From Candidatus Eisenbacteria bacterium (GTDB lineage: Bacteria > Orphanbacterota > Orphanbacteria > Orphanbacterales > Orphanbacteraceae): DNA of 35,920 nt. Shown here in pieces: positions 26,389 to 35,476 of the stretch. The DNA lies in contig VGIW01000027.1 of NCBI GenBank assembly GCA_016867715.1, positions 1-35,920 of the forward strand, given 5' to 3'. The notes under the pieces were generated by a model. That model ran no database searches and had not been told where the DNA came from. It saw only the letters and a list, made by a program, of their open reading frames with translations. A program made the translations under genes and the position numbers. Position 1 is the first letter of the stretch, and each line of letters begins with the position of its first letter.

Positions 26389-26417
26389 CGCCCTCTCCGA
26401 AAAGGGAGGGCGTTTCC
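26389..26417 (+). terminator. Intrinsic terminator after the Ig-repeat lipoprotein
   Basis: CGCCCTC (26389-26395) pairs with GAGGGCG (26406-26412) around a GA-rich loop that can extend the stem, and TTTCCCTTT follows. It lies 25 bases after the stop codon. Bases 26418-26603 beyond it contain nothing that could be identified. Confidence 0.65.
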
Positions 26418-26603
26418 CTTTGGTGTGCGGCCGGGGAGAAAGAAGACGGCCTTTGGGCGATCCCGGGAATCCCGCGGCCGACCCGGGCGGACGAGCGTCG
26501 GATCTCCCTGATTTTTCGGCGGTTTCCGGGCGTCGAACCGCGGGTTCTGCTCCGTTCGTCCTCCCCGACAGGCGCGCGCGTGGGGAATAGGAGGTACAAC
26601 CCG

Positions 26604-26711
26604 TTGATTTTCATAGCGAAACATGCTGAGGAACTCCTCCCGGGGGCCCGTGTGGGTCCGAGGGGGCTCCGGCGGGCGGTCCGCGAGGTAGCCCCACAAC
26701 TCGTTGCTTAA
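26604..26711 (+). CDS. Possible 35-aa ORF with strong Shine-Dalgarno
   Basis: AGGAGGT (26589-26595) is 8 bases before TTG 26604, which opens a frame reading (M)IFIAKHAEELLPGARVGPRG and ending EVAPQLVA. The site is excellent, but the start is TTG and the peptide has no recognised family. It ends 40 bases before the nrdJ promoter. It may be a leader peptide, a remnant or chance. Confidence 0.25.
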   Translation: MIFIAKHAEELLPGARVGPRGLRRAVREVAPQLVA

Positions 26712-26751
26712 AAACGCGATAGAGTTTTCTTTCGCGCACCGATGTTTTTGT

Positions 26752-26780
26752 TTGACAGGTTTTCGGGGCGCTCCTATAGT
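26752..26780 (+). promoter_or_regulatory. Near-consensus sigma-70 promoter for nrdJ
   Basis: TTGACA (26752-26757) and TATAGT (26775-26780) are separated by 17 bases, the best promoter match in the window. The transcript would begin near 26787 and carry a leader of about 355 bases to nrdJ. Confidence 0.8.
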
Positions 26781-26787
26781 GCGACGT

Positions 26788-26835
26788 GTCGCAGATATTG
26801 TGACTCGGGTGTCTCCGGATCGCTATATGTTGAAG
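26788..26835 (+). promoter_or_regulatory. Tandem NrdR-box candidates
   Basis: Compared with the NrdR consensus acaCwATATaTwGTGt, 26788-26803 matches at 9 of 16 positions (right half ATATTGTG perfect) and 26820-26835 at 10 of 16 (CTATATGTTG core). They are 32 bases apart, three helical turns, the spacing typical of paired NrdR boxes, and lie just downstream of the promoter where a bound repressor would block transcription. NrdR represses ribonucleotide reductase genes; its own gene is not in the window. Confidence 0.5.
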
Positions 26836-26915
26836 CGGATTCGGGTTCGATCGTGACTCCGCTTCGGAGCTTGCTGGGTTATCCTCTTGTGAAGTAGCTT
26901 CTTGTGAGCTCCGAA
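26832..26915 (+). other. Structured 5' leader of nrdJ
   Basis: Two stems occur in the leader. GAAGCGGA (26832-26839) pairs with TCCGCTTC (26858-26865). TTCGGAGCT (26863-26871) pairs perfectly with AGCTCCGAA (26907-26915), enclosing a small inner stem GAAG-TAG-CTTC (26891-26901). The two main stems share bases 26863-26865, so they compete at their junction, as in switching leaders. No B12 box or other known riboswitch core was found here. The remaining leader (26916-27141) contains no gene. Confidence 0.4.
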
Positions 26916-27141
26916 CGTGCTCGGGGTGCGGGAGTTCTTTCCTCTGAACCCTTCCTCGATCCGGAGAAGCATCCTCTCTTTCGCTTGACATTTGTATAGT
27001 AGGCCGGCACGATGTTCCGTATGGGCGTGTCGGTTCCAGGGCAGCCGATGCCCGCCTGTTTCGCCCGGGAGGCGTGCCTCCCGCATCGGGGATCGTGCCC
27101 CCATTCTCGGACGGCGAAGCGGCGGTTGGAGGCAAGGGTTG

Positions 27142-29907
<2,766 letters not shown>

Positions 29908-29996
29908 GCTAGGTGCCGGGTTCGCTCGGGTATCCGGTACCGATAGACAATACCGACCGAGAGGGGGCCCGCTTCCGCGTCGGCCCGCCTCGCGCC

Positions 29997-30024
29997 GGGC
30001 CCCGCGACTCGCCTTGCGGGGCCC
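29997..30024. terminator. GC-rich hairpin between nrdJ and the adenosyltransferase
   Basis: GGGCCCCGC and GCGGGGCCC form a perfect 9-base stem with a 10-base loop, about 90 bases after the nrdJ stop. There is no T-run on either strand, so it may be a weak or factor-dependent terminator or an mRNA-stabilising hairpin. Confidence 0.4.
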
Positions 30025-30090
30025 GCGACGTCTCCGCCGCGAAGGTCGAATCGGGCGCGGTTCTATCGGAAGGCCGACCGCGCGTTCTGC

Positions 30091-30119
30091 TTTACCGTGA
30101 GGCGGGTTCGGGCTATCTT
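30091..30119 (+). promoter_or_regulatory. Sigma-70-like promoter giving a near-leaderless transcript
   Basis: TTTACC (30091-30096) and TATCTT (30114-30119) are 17 bases apart. Only 9 bases separate the -10 box from ATG 30129, so transcription would begin at or within a few bases of the start codon. No Shine-Dalgarno precedes that ATG, in agreement. Confidence 0.45.
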
Positions 30120-30128
30120 GAGAACGCT

Positions 30129-30680
30129 ATGGCGAGGATCTACACACGGGGCGGCGACGAGGGGGAAACCTCGCTCTTCGGAGGCGAGAGGGTTCCGAAG
30201 AACCACCCGCGGGTCCGCGCATACGGAGAAGTCGACGAGCTCGGCTCCGCCGTCGGGGTCGCCCTCTCCGGTCTCGACCCGGGCTGGGACATCGCGCGCA
30301 CTCTTCGATCGATTCAACATCAACTGTTTCGAGTCGGAGGAGCGCTCGCCGATCCGGCCGGGAAGACGAAGGTCGTTCCGCCCGGCGCGGAAGAGACCGC
30401 TGCCCTCGAGCGCGCAATCGACCTTCTCGAAGAACAGCTTCCTGAATTGAAACGGTTCATTCTTCCGGGCGGGACGGCGGCCGGAGCGCACTTGCATCTC
30501 GCGCGAACGGTTTGCAGGCGAGCCGAGCGATCGGTCGTCGATCTTGTGGAACGCGGCGAAAGCGTGCCCGCGGGGATCATCGTCTACTTGAACCGCCTCT
30601 CCGACTATCTCTTCGTCGCCGCGCGGGCGGCGAACCGGCGGGCCGGCGTCGAGGAGGAACCATGGGATCCGGAGCGCTGA
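30129..30680 (+). CDS. pduO: Cob(I)alamin adenosyltransferase, PduO type
   Basis: A 183-residue ATP:cob(I)yrinic acid a,c-diamide/cobalamin adenosyltransferase (PduO/MMAB family), which transfers the adenosyl group of ATP to reduced cobalamin. The N-terminal ATP-binding signature is IYTRGGDEGETSLFGGERV, then RVRAYGEVDELGSAVGVALS. Later motifs are IQHQLFRVGGALADP, FILPGGTAAGAHLHLARTVC and the terminal YLNRLSDYLFVAAR, all typical. The usual TRTGD reads TRGGD here. Product AdoCbl is the cofactor of NrdJ encoded upstream. It seems to have its own promoter. Confidence 0.95.
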   Translation: MARIYTRGGDEGETSLFGGERVPKNHPRVRAYGEVDELGSAVGVALSGLDPGWDIARTLRSIQHQLFRVGGALADPAGKTKVVPPGAEETAALERAIDLLEEQLPELKRFILPGGTAAGAHLHLARTVCRRAERSVVDLVERGESVPAGIIVYLNRLSDYLFVAARAANRRAGVEEEPWDPER

Positions 30681-30708
30681 GCGCGGCCTTCGGGCGGAGG
30701 GCGCCGAA

Positions 30709-30858
30709 ATGACGCGCCGCCGCCCAATCCTTCTTGTCTCAATCGCCCTCCTTCTTCCTTCCGGATGTGGAACGGACCCCGACGGCGGCGAGAGCGCTCC
30801 TTCGCATCATCGCACAAGAAGAACTCGTCCTCTTCCCTCTCCTTCTGTCGCACGATAG
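30709..30858 (+). CDS. Short lipoprotein, 49 aa, probably a remnant
   Basis: ATG 30709 follows GGAGG by 8 bases. The product begins MTRRRPILLVSIALLLPSGC, a clear lipoprotein signal with lipobox PSGC (Cys20). After about 12 further residues (GTDPDGGESAPS) the sequence becomes Arg/Pro/Ser-rich, exactly where it runs antisense into the 3' end of the propeller gene (30807-30858). It therefore looks like the head of a lipoprotein gene whose body was lost. It lies 28 bases after the adenosyltransferase in the same direction. A functional tiny lipoprotein cannot be excluded. Confidence 0.4.
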   Translation: MTRRRPILLVSIALLLPSGCGTDPDGGESAPSHHRTRRTRPLPSPSVAR

Positions 30859-32234
30859 AAGTAGACTCCGGACGGCATCTCGCGCCCCGCGTCGTCCTTC
30901 CCGTCCCAATGGAATCGCGCGATTCCGGTCGGGCCTCTCTCCGCATCGTGAAGCACGCGCACGAGGCGCCCGCGAAGATCGAAGATGCTCGCTTCGAGCG
31001 CGCCCCCGTCCGCGCCGAGCGCCGCGAAGGAGAGAGCGGTAGGCTCGCGGAAGGGGTTGAAGGGGTTCGGCTCCGCCCATGCGGCTCGCCCCGAGCGGGC
31101 CGCCTCGCTCCCCGTGCTCGTGTCGATCGCCGCGATGACGGTTCGATAGACCGCGAGATCGGCGGGCGGAAGGCCGGTGTTCCGCGGAGCCATCGTGAGC
31201 CGCGTGCCCGTCGCCGCGTCGAAGAGATGAACCCCCGGCTGCGTGATCTTGCGATCGGCGAGAAAGACCTGCGCGGTCGCCGTGTCCCACTCGATGTCCG
31301 GAACGAAGCCGTCCGTGGTGTAGTGCGTTCCGTTGAGGGCTCCGTCGGATGTGCGGAAGGAGACGAGATTCGTCGTGTAGAACCAATCGCTCGAAACGGC
31401 GGCGTAGCCCTTGTCGCCCGAGAGGGTGAACACACCGAGATCGCCGCCGAGAGCGTTCTCGGTGACGACCCATCCCTCCGACGCGAGCGTGGCCGCGTCG
31501 ATCCTCTCGATTCCGCCGTCGAGGGCGAAATAGGCCCCGGTCTCGCCGAGGTAGATCTTTCCCGCGCCCTCGTCGAGGAGCATCGGCCCGTTCGGGTTCG
31601 ACGCGAGGAGAGCGATCCCCTGCGTACCGGGAACGGACGGGTTCGCGTCGACGAGGGTGTTCGTCTCCGTGTTCACGACGGCGAGGTAGGCGGGAAAGAG
31701 CGGGGTCCAGGTCGAGCGATCGATCCTTTGGATCTGAATGAAAAGGCGTTTCCCGAAGAGGACCATCCGGCTCATCTCCGGAAGCCCGTCCGCGTCGGCG
31801 AACACGGACAGATCGATTGAATCGACGATCGCGCCGGTCGATGGGTTCACCTCGTAGAGCCGGGTCGATTCGTAGCGGCTTACGTACGCCTTCGTCTCGC
31901 TTACGAAGGCGATGTCCTGCGGGTTGCTCCCCGCGCCGACGGAGAACTCGAGGATCGTTCCGAATCCCGATTCGGGATCGATCACCTGGATGTTGTCCGC
32001 ATAGAGACGGTTCACGACATAGATCCGGTTCCGCCAGACGCGGACGATCGGATCGGAGCTGACCGGCTCGAGATTCGTTTGAACCGGCCAAGGGTTCTCG
32101 AGGCCGATCGTGGCGCACTGTCCGCTTGTCTCGTAGTCGGTCGTCACCGCGAAGAGAAACTCCGCCGCGACGGAGGCCGCCGGAAAGACGAGAAGAGCGG
32201 CGAGCGCCGCCGCGAGAGGGATCGTTCGCCTCAT
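30807..32234 (-). CDS. Exported YncE-like beta-propeller, candidate BtuG-type B12 capture protein
   Basis: A 475-residue protein with a signal peptide at residues 1-24 (MRRTIPLAAALAALLVFPAA). About 25-385 is a YVTN/YncE-like propeller with repeated blades (NRIYVVNRLYADNIQVIDP, KAYVSRYESTRLYEVNPSTG, GYAAVSSDWFYTTNLVSFRT, QVFLADRKITQPGVHLFDAA). About 390-475 is a FlgD-like Ig domain (EPNPFNPFREPTALSF, IFDLRGRLVRVL, MPSGVYFYRA). ATG 32234 follows AAAGGAG and lies 2 bases after the btuB stop, so it is coupled to btuB and under the same B12 riboswitch. In Bacteroides, BtuG is a surface lipoprotein beta-propeller that binds B12 for BtuB. This protein has the fold and position, but no lipobox; its function is inferred. 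Confidence 0.75.
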   Translation of the reverse strand: MRRTIPLAAALAALLVFPAASVAAEFLFAVTTDYETSGQCATIGLENPWPVQTNLEPVSSDPIVRVWRNRIYVVNRLYADNIQVIDPESGFGTILEFSVGAGSNPQDIAFVSETKAYVSRYESTRLYEVNPSTGAIVDSIDLSVFADADGLPEMSRMVLFGKRLFIQIQRIDRSTWTPLFPAYLAVVNTETNTLVDANPSVPGTQGIALLASNPNGPMLLDEGAGKIYLGETGAYFALDGGIERIDAATLASEGWVVTENALGGDLGVFTLSGDKGYAAVSSDWFYTTNLVSFRTSDGALNGTHYTTDGFVPDIEWDTATAQVFLADRKITQPGVHLFDAATGTRLTMAPRNTGLPPADLAVYRTVIAAIDTSTGSEAARSGRAAWAEPNPFNPFREPTALSFAALGADGGALEASIFDLRGRLVRVLHDAERGPTGIARFHWDGKDDAGREMPSGVYFYRATEGEGRGRVLLVR

Positions 32235-32236
32235 GG

Positions 32237-34309
32237 TCACTCCTTTCGGGCGCGGCGTCCGCCGCCCGCTTCAACGGCCGCGGTCAAGTAAACGGTTCTT
32301 CCCGGCATCGGGTATCCGAAGGAATCCGCGCTCTTCTCGTCGCCGATGTTCTGCACGTCCAGATCGAAGAGGAACCGGTCCCCACGGAATCGGATCCGCG
32401 CTCCTACGTTGTGGATATTCCTCGCGGCCGCCCGATCCTCTTCGGTGTTCGCGCGGTCCCGGAAATACGGGTCAAGCCGGTTGTACTCATGCCTTAGCTC
32501 GATCCGCCCGAGGCGGAGCGAAAGCCGCGAGAAGAACTCGCGCGCCGAAACATACGGAACCCATTTGCTCTTCCAGTGAGGAACGGACCCGCGTTGGCGG
32601 ACGTCTTGCGAAGTGAACGAGCCGTCCGCGCGGAGCGCCCCCCCCTCGATCTTCCACTCGATCTCGACCCCCTCGGCATCGGCTTCCTCCAGGTTCACCG
32701 CCTTGAAGTTCCGCTGCGAGTTCTGGATGAAGACGATGAGAGAATCTCTTTTGGAGCGAAATACACTGATGTCAAGAAAGCCGTCGATCGGCCCATCCTC
32801 CGGCGCGCGAAGCCGAAAGCCGCCGTCCCATGTCGTGCCTTCCTCGGGAACGAGGAAGGGACTCGGGCGGACGTCGCCGTTCGTCCCGAAGAGCTCGAAG
32901 AGAGTGGGAAGCCGTCCGGCGCGCGCGCGGCTCGCTCGGAGAGAGAGGAAAGGAGCGAGATCGGCGTGCGCCCCGAGGGTTGCGGCTCGGAAACCGCTCG
33001 AATGTGCCGTTTGGAGAGGTTCCGGCGGAGGCCCGTAGGGGAGGACGCCGTGGAAGTTGTCCTTCGATTCGGTCCAGCGGAGCGCGCCGTAGAGCGAAAG
33101 GCGCTCGCGAAAAAGAAGGCACTCGTCCTCGAGAGAGAGGGACGAAACGCGCCTCTCCCTCGGAAACCCCTTGCCGACCGCCGGGTTTCCGTCTTCCGGC
33201 TCGAACGACTCGCGCCTCAAGTCCGCCCGCGCTCGTAGGGTTTGGCGCGCGCGAAGGAGGTGGGCGGTGACGAGAACATGTCCGCCATCCGCCTCGGACC
33301 GATGGATGAGATCGCTTAAGTGGAGCGTCGGTTCCTTGCCCGGATTGTAGTACCGGTCCCGGCGGTCGAGACGATAGGCGCCGAGATCGGCCCGAACCCG
33401 CTTCCTGAGGAGTCCGGGAGAGGCGGCCGCAAGGCTCGTTCGATGTCTTCGGTTGTCGAACGACGCCTCTTCGTAGATCAAGTTGCCGTGGCCGGGAAGA
33501 CCGCTTTCCTTGAGGTACCAATCATCGACCAGCTCGATCGTCCATCCGGCGAGCGGAGGAAGGCGGAGCTTGCCGAGGAGGGTGTGCTCGCGGAATGCGT
33601 TATTCGTCCGCGTGAGAACCGTGTCGTCCGCCACGTTGTGCGTGCGCGTCCCCCGGTCGTAGAGAAACTCGAAGTCGCCCCTCGTCTGAAGGTGCCTGTA
33701 GGAGAGGAGGTATGCGCCGCCTCCCGCGGTCCCCGAGCGGAGCGCGTAGGTTTTCCACGTGTCGTAGCTTCCTGCCGTGAGCGCGAACGAGGTGTGTCCG
33801 TCCCGCGCGGGATGCGTGACGAGGTTAACCGCCCCGCCGATGCCCGAGGCGCCGAGCGCGACGGGGGCGCCGCTCCGGAAGATCTCCGCGCGAACGAGGT
33901 TGTCGACGGGAAGCTCGGCGAGATTCACCGCTCCCCATTCCGCGGAGTTCAGCGGAATGCCGTCGAGGTAGATCTCGACCTGTCCGGGAGCGCTCCCGCG
34001 AATCGATGCGGTTGCGAAGGCGCCGAGCCCGCCGAAGCGCCGAACCCGCACACCGGCGGATTCCTCGAGGATGTCCGCGATCGTAAGAAGCCGGCCGGAC
34101 GATCCCGCGAGATCCTTCACGCTCGCGAAGAAGGGGAGACGGTCGAGATCGACCGGCTTGTCGGGGGCTTCCGCTTCGACCCGAATCGTGTCCGCGGGCC
34201 CGTAGAGGGGTCCCCCCTCGTCGGCCGACGAGAAGGTTGACACAAAAATCATTGCGAAGAGGACGAACGACGGGACCCACGCCGCCGAGCGCCGCGTGCA
34301 AACGCGCAT
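32237..34309 (-). CDS. btuB: TonB-dependent outer-membrane receptor, BtuB-like
   Basis: A 690-residue TonB-dependent transporter. The signal peptide runs to about residue 28 (VSTFSSADE). A TonB-box-like DTIRVEAEA follows. The plug domain covers about 60-165 (ILEESAGVRVRRFGGLGAFA, SIRGSAPGQVEIYLDGIPLN, APVALGASGIGGAVNLVT) and a 22-strand-type barrel the remainder (RASRARAGRLPTLFELFGTN; the end is DLDVQNIGDEKSADSFGYPM then a terminal strand). ATG 34309 was chosen because upstream codons of the open frame coincide with the riboswitch terminator. The cobalamin riboswitch in the leader is what identifies the substrate as cobalamin or a related corrinoid. Confidence 0.92.
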   Translation of the reverse strand: MRVCTRRSAAWVPSFVLFAMIFVSTFSSADEGGPLYGPADTIRVEAEAPDKPVDLDRLPFFASVKDLAGSSGRLLTIADILEESAGVRVRRFGGLGAFATASIRGSAPGQVEIYLDGIPLNSAEWGAVNLAELPVDNLVRAEIFRSGAPVALGASGIGGAVNLVTHPARDGHTSFALTAGSYDTWKTYALRSGTAGGGAYLLSYRHLQTRGDFEFLYDRGTRTHNVADDTVLTRTNNAFREHTLLGKLRLPPLAGWTIELVDDWYLKESGLPGHGNLIYEEASFDNRRHRTSLAAASPGLLRKRVRADLGAYRLDRRDRYYNPGKEPTLHLSDLIHRSEADGGHVLVTAHLLRARQTLRARADLRRESFEPEDGNPAVGKGFPRERRVSSLSLEDECLLFRERLSLYGALRWTESKDNFHGVLPYGPPPEPLQTAHSSGFRAATLGAHADLAPFLSLRASRARAGRLPTLFELFGTNGDVRPSPFLVPEEGTTWDGGFRLRAPEDGPIDGFLDISVFRSKRDSLIVFIQNSQRNFKAVNLEEADAEGVEIEWKIEGGALRADGSFTSQDVRQRGSVPHWKSKWVPYVSAREFFSRLSLRLGRIELRHEYNRLDPYFRDRANTEEDRAAARNIHNVGARIRFRGDRFLFDLDVQNIGDEKSADSFGYPMPGRTVYLTAAVEAGGGRRARKE

Positions 34310-34352
34310 CGCGCTTCCACCATGCGGTCGCCGGCGCGAGGAGGGCGCGGGG

Positions 34353-34383
34353 GAAACAGAAACCGAAGCGGCCGCCGCTTCGG
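34353..34383 (-). terminator. Intrinsic terminator, riboswitch expression platform
   Basis: On the minus strand CCGAAGCGG-CGG-CCGCTTCGG (34383-34363) is a perfect 9-base stem with a 3-base loop followed by TTTCTGTTT. It lies between the cobalamin aptamer and the btuB start, so B12 binding would end transcription before btuB. Confidence 0.75.
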
Positions 34384-34432
34384 GGAGAGCTCCCGCCCGT
34401 CGCGGCCAATCCTCGAGCCGACGGTTCGAGTG

Positions 34433-34459
34433 CCGGGCTCTCTCGCGCGAGAGGCCCGG
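34433..34459 (-). promoter_or_regulatory. Hairpin between aptamer and terminator
   Basis: CCGGGC and GCCCGG flank a self-complementary CTCTCGCGCGAGAG core, giving a long stem just after the B12 box. No T-run follows. It probably belongs to the expression platform, as a pause hairpin or anti-terminator component. Confidence 0.45.
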
Positions 34460-34469
34460 TTCGTTTTCC

Positions 34470-34645
34470 CCGGGGAGGTCTTCTGGCTTCCGGGTCTTCC
34501 TACCGCCCACGCCTTCCCGCGGCTCCCGGCCGCAGTGGCATCGTGTGGGTTTCGTCGCCGGTTACAGCGGCGGGCCCGCAACGGCTTCGCACCGTTTTCC
34601 CTTCTTCATTCCGCCCCGCGGACCCGGGGAAACCTTTTTGTCGGG
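34470..34645 (-). promoter_or_regulatory. Cobalamin (B12) riboswitch
   Basis: Read on the minus strand, the leader carries the conserved cobalamin aptamer elements in order: AAGGGAA, ACGGTGCGAAGCCGT, CCGCCGCTGTAACCGG, GATGCCACTG, GGGAAGGCG, and the B12 box GGAAGCCAGAAGACC near the 3' end. The outer helix GGTTTCC-type strand (GGTTTCCCC near 34633) can pair around the core. It lies downstream of a promoter (34650-34678) and upstream of an intrinsic terminator and btuB, so it should repress btuB and the coupled propeller gene when cobalamin is abundant. Confidence 0.95.
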
Positions 34646-34649
34646 AGAG

Positions 34650-34678
34650 AGGGTAGCAGGTGAAGAGCCGTCAGTCAA
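34650..34678 (-). promoter_or_regulatory. Promoter of the B12-riboswitch/btuB operon
   Basis: On the minus strand TTGACT (34678-34673) and TACCCT (34655-34650) are 17 bases apart. The start would lie near 34643, just ahead of the riboswitch 5' end. Confidence 0.6.
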
Positions 34679-34793
34679 CACAACTGATTTCTGCCCCTCG
34701 CCTGCCGAGGTGGCGTGGGCGGACGCGCGGGTCTCTCCTTCGCGCCGCATGCGCGAAGGAGCTTCCTCGCCACCCCGTCGCTTGGGCATGTAC

Positions 34794-34833
34794 TGACAGA
34801 CACCGTTCACCCAGTGAAAAGAGGTGTCTGTCA
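34794..34833. repeat. Nested palindromic element (REP-like)
   Basis: TGACAGACACC (34794-34804) and GGTGTCTGTCA (34823-34833) are perfect 11-base inverted arms. Inside lies a second stem, TTCAC-CCA-GTGAA. There is no T-run. The element lies 15 bases beyond the stop of the exported protein at 34849 (transcribed toward it), so it could act as a transcript-end hairpin. Its shape also resembles REP elements and ends of Y1-transposase (RAYT/IS200-type) units; a short open frame MPKRRGGEEAPSRM begins just beyond it on the minus strand, but no transposase motif is visible. Confidence 0.6.
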
Positions 34834-34848
34834 CAACTCGCAGGCTAT

Positions 34849-35424
34849 CTACTTGAACAGGCGTTTCAGCGATCCCCAGGAGGAGGATTCGGTTTCGGTG
34901 GAACCGATACGCACGTAGGCCTTCGAGGGCCACGCGGCGTAGTAGTAGGTCCAACTGGTGCAGGTCATCAACACCGAGCCGGCGACATCGGAAGCGAGCT
35001 CGGCGATCGATCCCTCCGCCGCGGCGCGAAAAGTGATCGTCGCGTGGCAAAACGGCCATTCGATGCAGCCGAACCAATTGATCGTGTAGGTCGCCAGGCT
35101 GACACAACCCGGCGAGGGGAAGTCGGGAGGATAGCTCTCCCAGTAGGCGGGCAGGTGGTACTCGGTTGCCACGTAAACCAATGCATCCCCCGGAGAACAC
35201 ACGGTCGATGCGGCGACCATGATCCTCGGGGAAGGGAGATCGCCTACCCACCAGAGGTCGAGCCTTACGTCCTCTCCGATGAAAGCTTCGATCGTGTCCG
35301 GTCCGTTCCCGAGAACCCCGTCGAGGTCGAGCTCGATTGCGGCGTTCGTTCGCGCAAGGACGAGCGGTGCCGCCAGGAGGCTCGCGACGAGAAAAGACGC
35401 CGTCCAATTCCGCTGACTCTTCAT
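34849..35424 (-). CDS. Exported protein, 191 aa, with SWGSLKRLFK tail
   Basis: GAGGAGG precedes ATG 35424. The signal peptide covers residues 1-29 (MKSQRNWTASFLVASLLAAP, then LVLARTNA). The mature part of about 150 residues is rich in Trp, Tyr and beta-type sequence with four to five cysteines (FGCIEWPFCHATITF, SVLMTCTSWTYYYAAWPS) and resembles a small disulfide-stabilised beta-sandwich; no family recognised. The last ten residues, SWGSLKRLFK, match the tails of the beta-helix protein at 8641 and the broken gene at 674-914. It follows the SPFH gene by 52 bases on the same strand. Codon use is less GC-biased than in the core genes. Confidence 0.75.
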   Translation of the reverse strand: MKSQRNWTASFLVASLLAAPLVLARTNAAIELDLDGVLGNGPDTIEAFIGEDVRLDLWWVGDLPSPRIMVAASTVCSPGDALVYVATEYHLPAYWESYPPDFPSPGCVSLATYTINWFGCIEWPFCHATITFRAAAEGSIAELASDVAGSVLMTCTSWTYYYAAWPSKAYVRIGSTETESSSWGSLKRLFK

Positions 35425-35476
35425 GTCCCGGACCTCCTCTCCCGGGGCCTAGGTTATCAGGTACCGGATCTTCCGT

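Noticed and set aside
23985-26699. 904-codon open frame on the minus strand
   Set aside because: It is the antisense of the Ig-repeat lipoprotein; high GC keeps the frame open. Composition is over 20 percent Arg with no family motif.
26985-27013. Second TTGACA...TATAGT pair before nrdJ
   Set aside because: The two hexamers are only 4 bases apart, which cannot form a sigma-70 promoter. TTGACA with CACGAT 17 bases on is possible but weak.
26782-27141. Cobalamin riboswitch in the nrdJ leader
   Set aside because: No B12 box, GCCACTG or other aptamer core element is present; the conserved set occurs only upstream of btuB.
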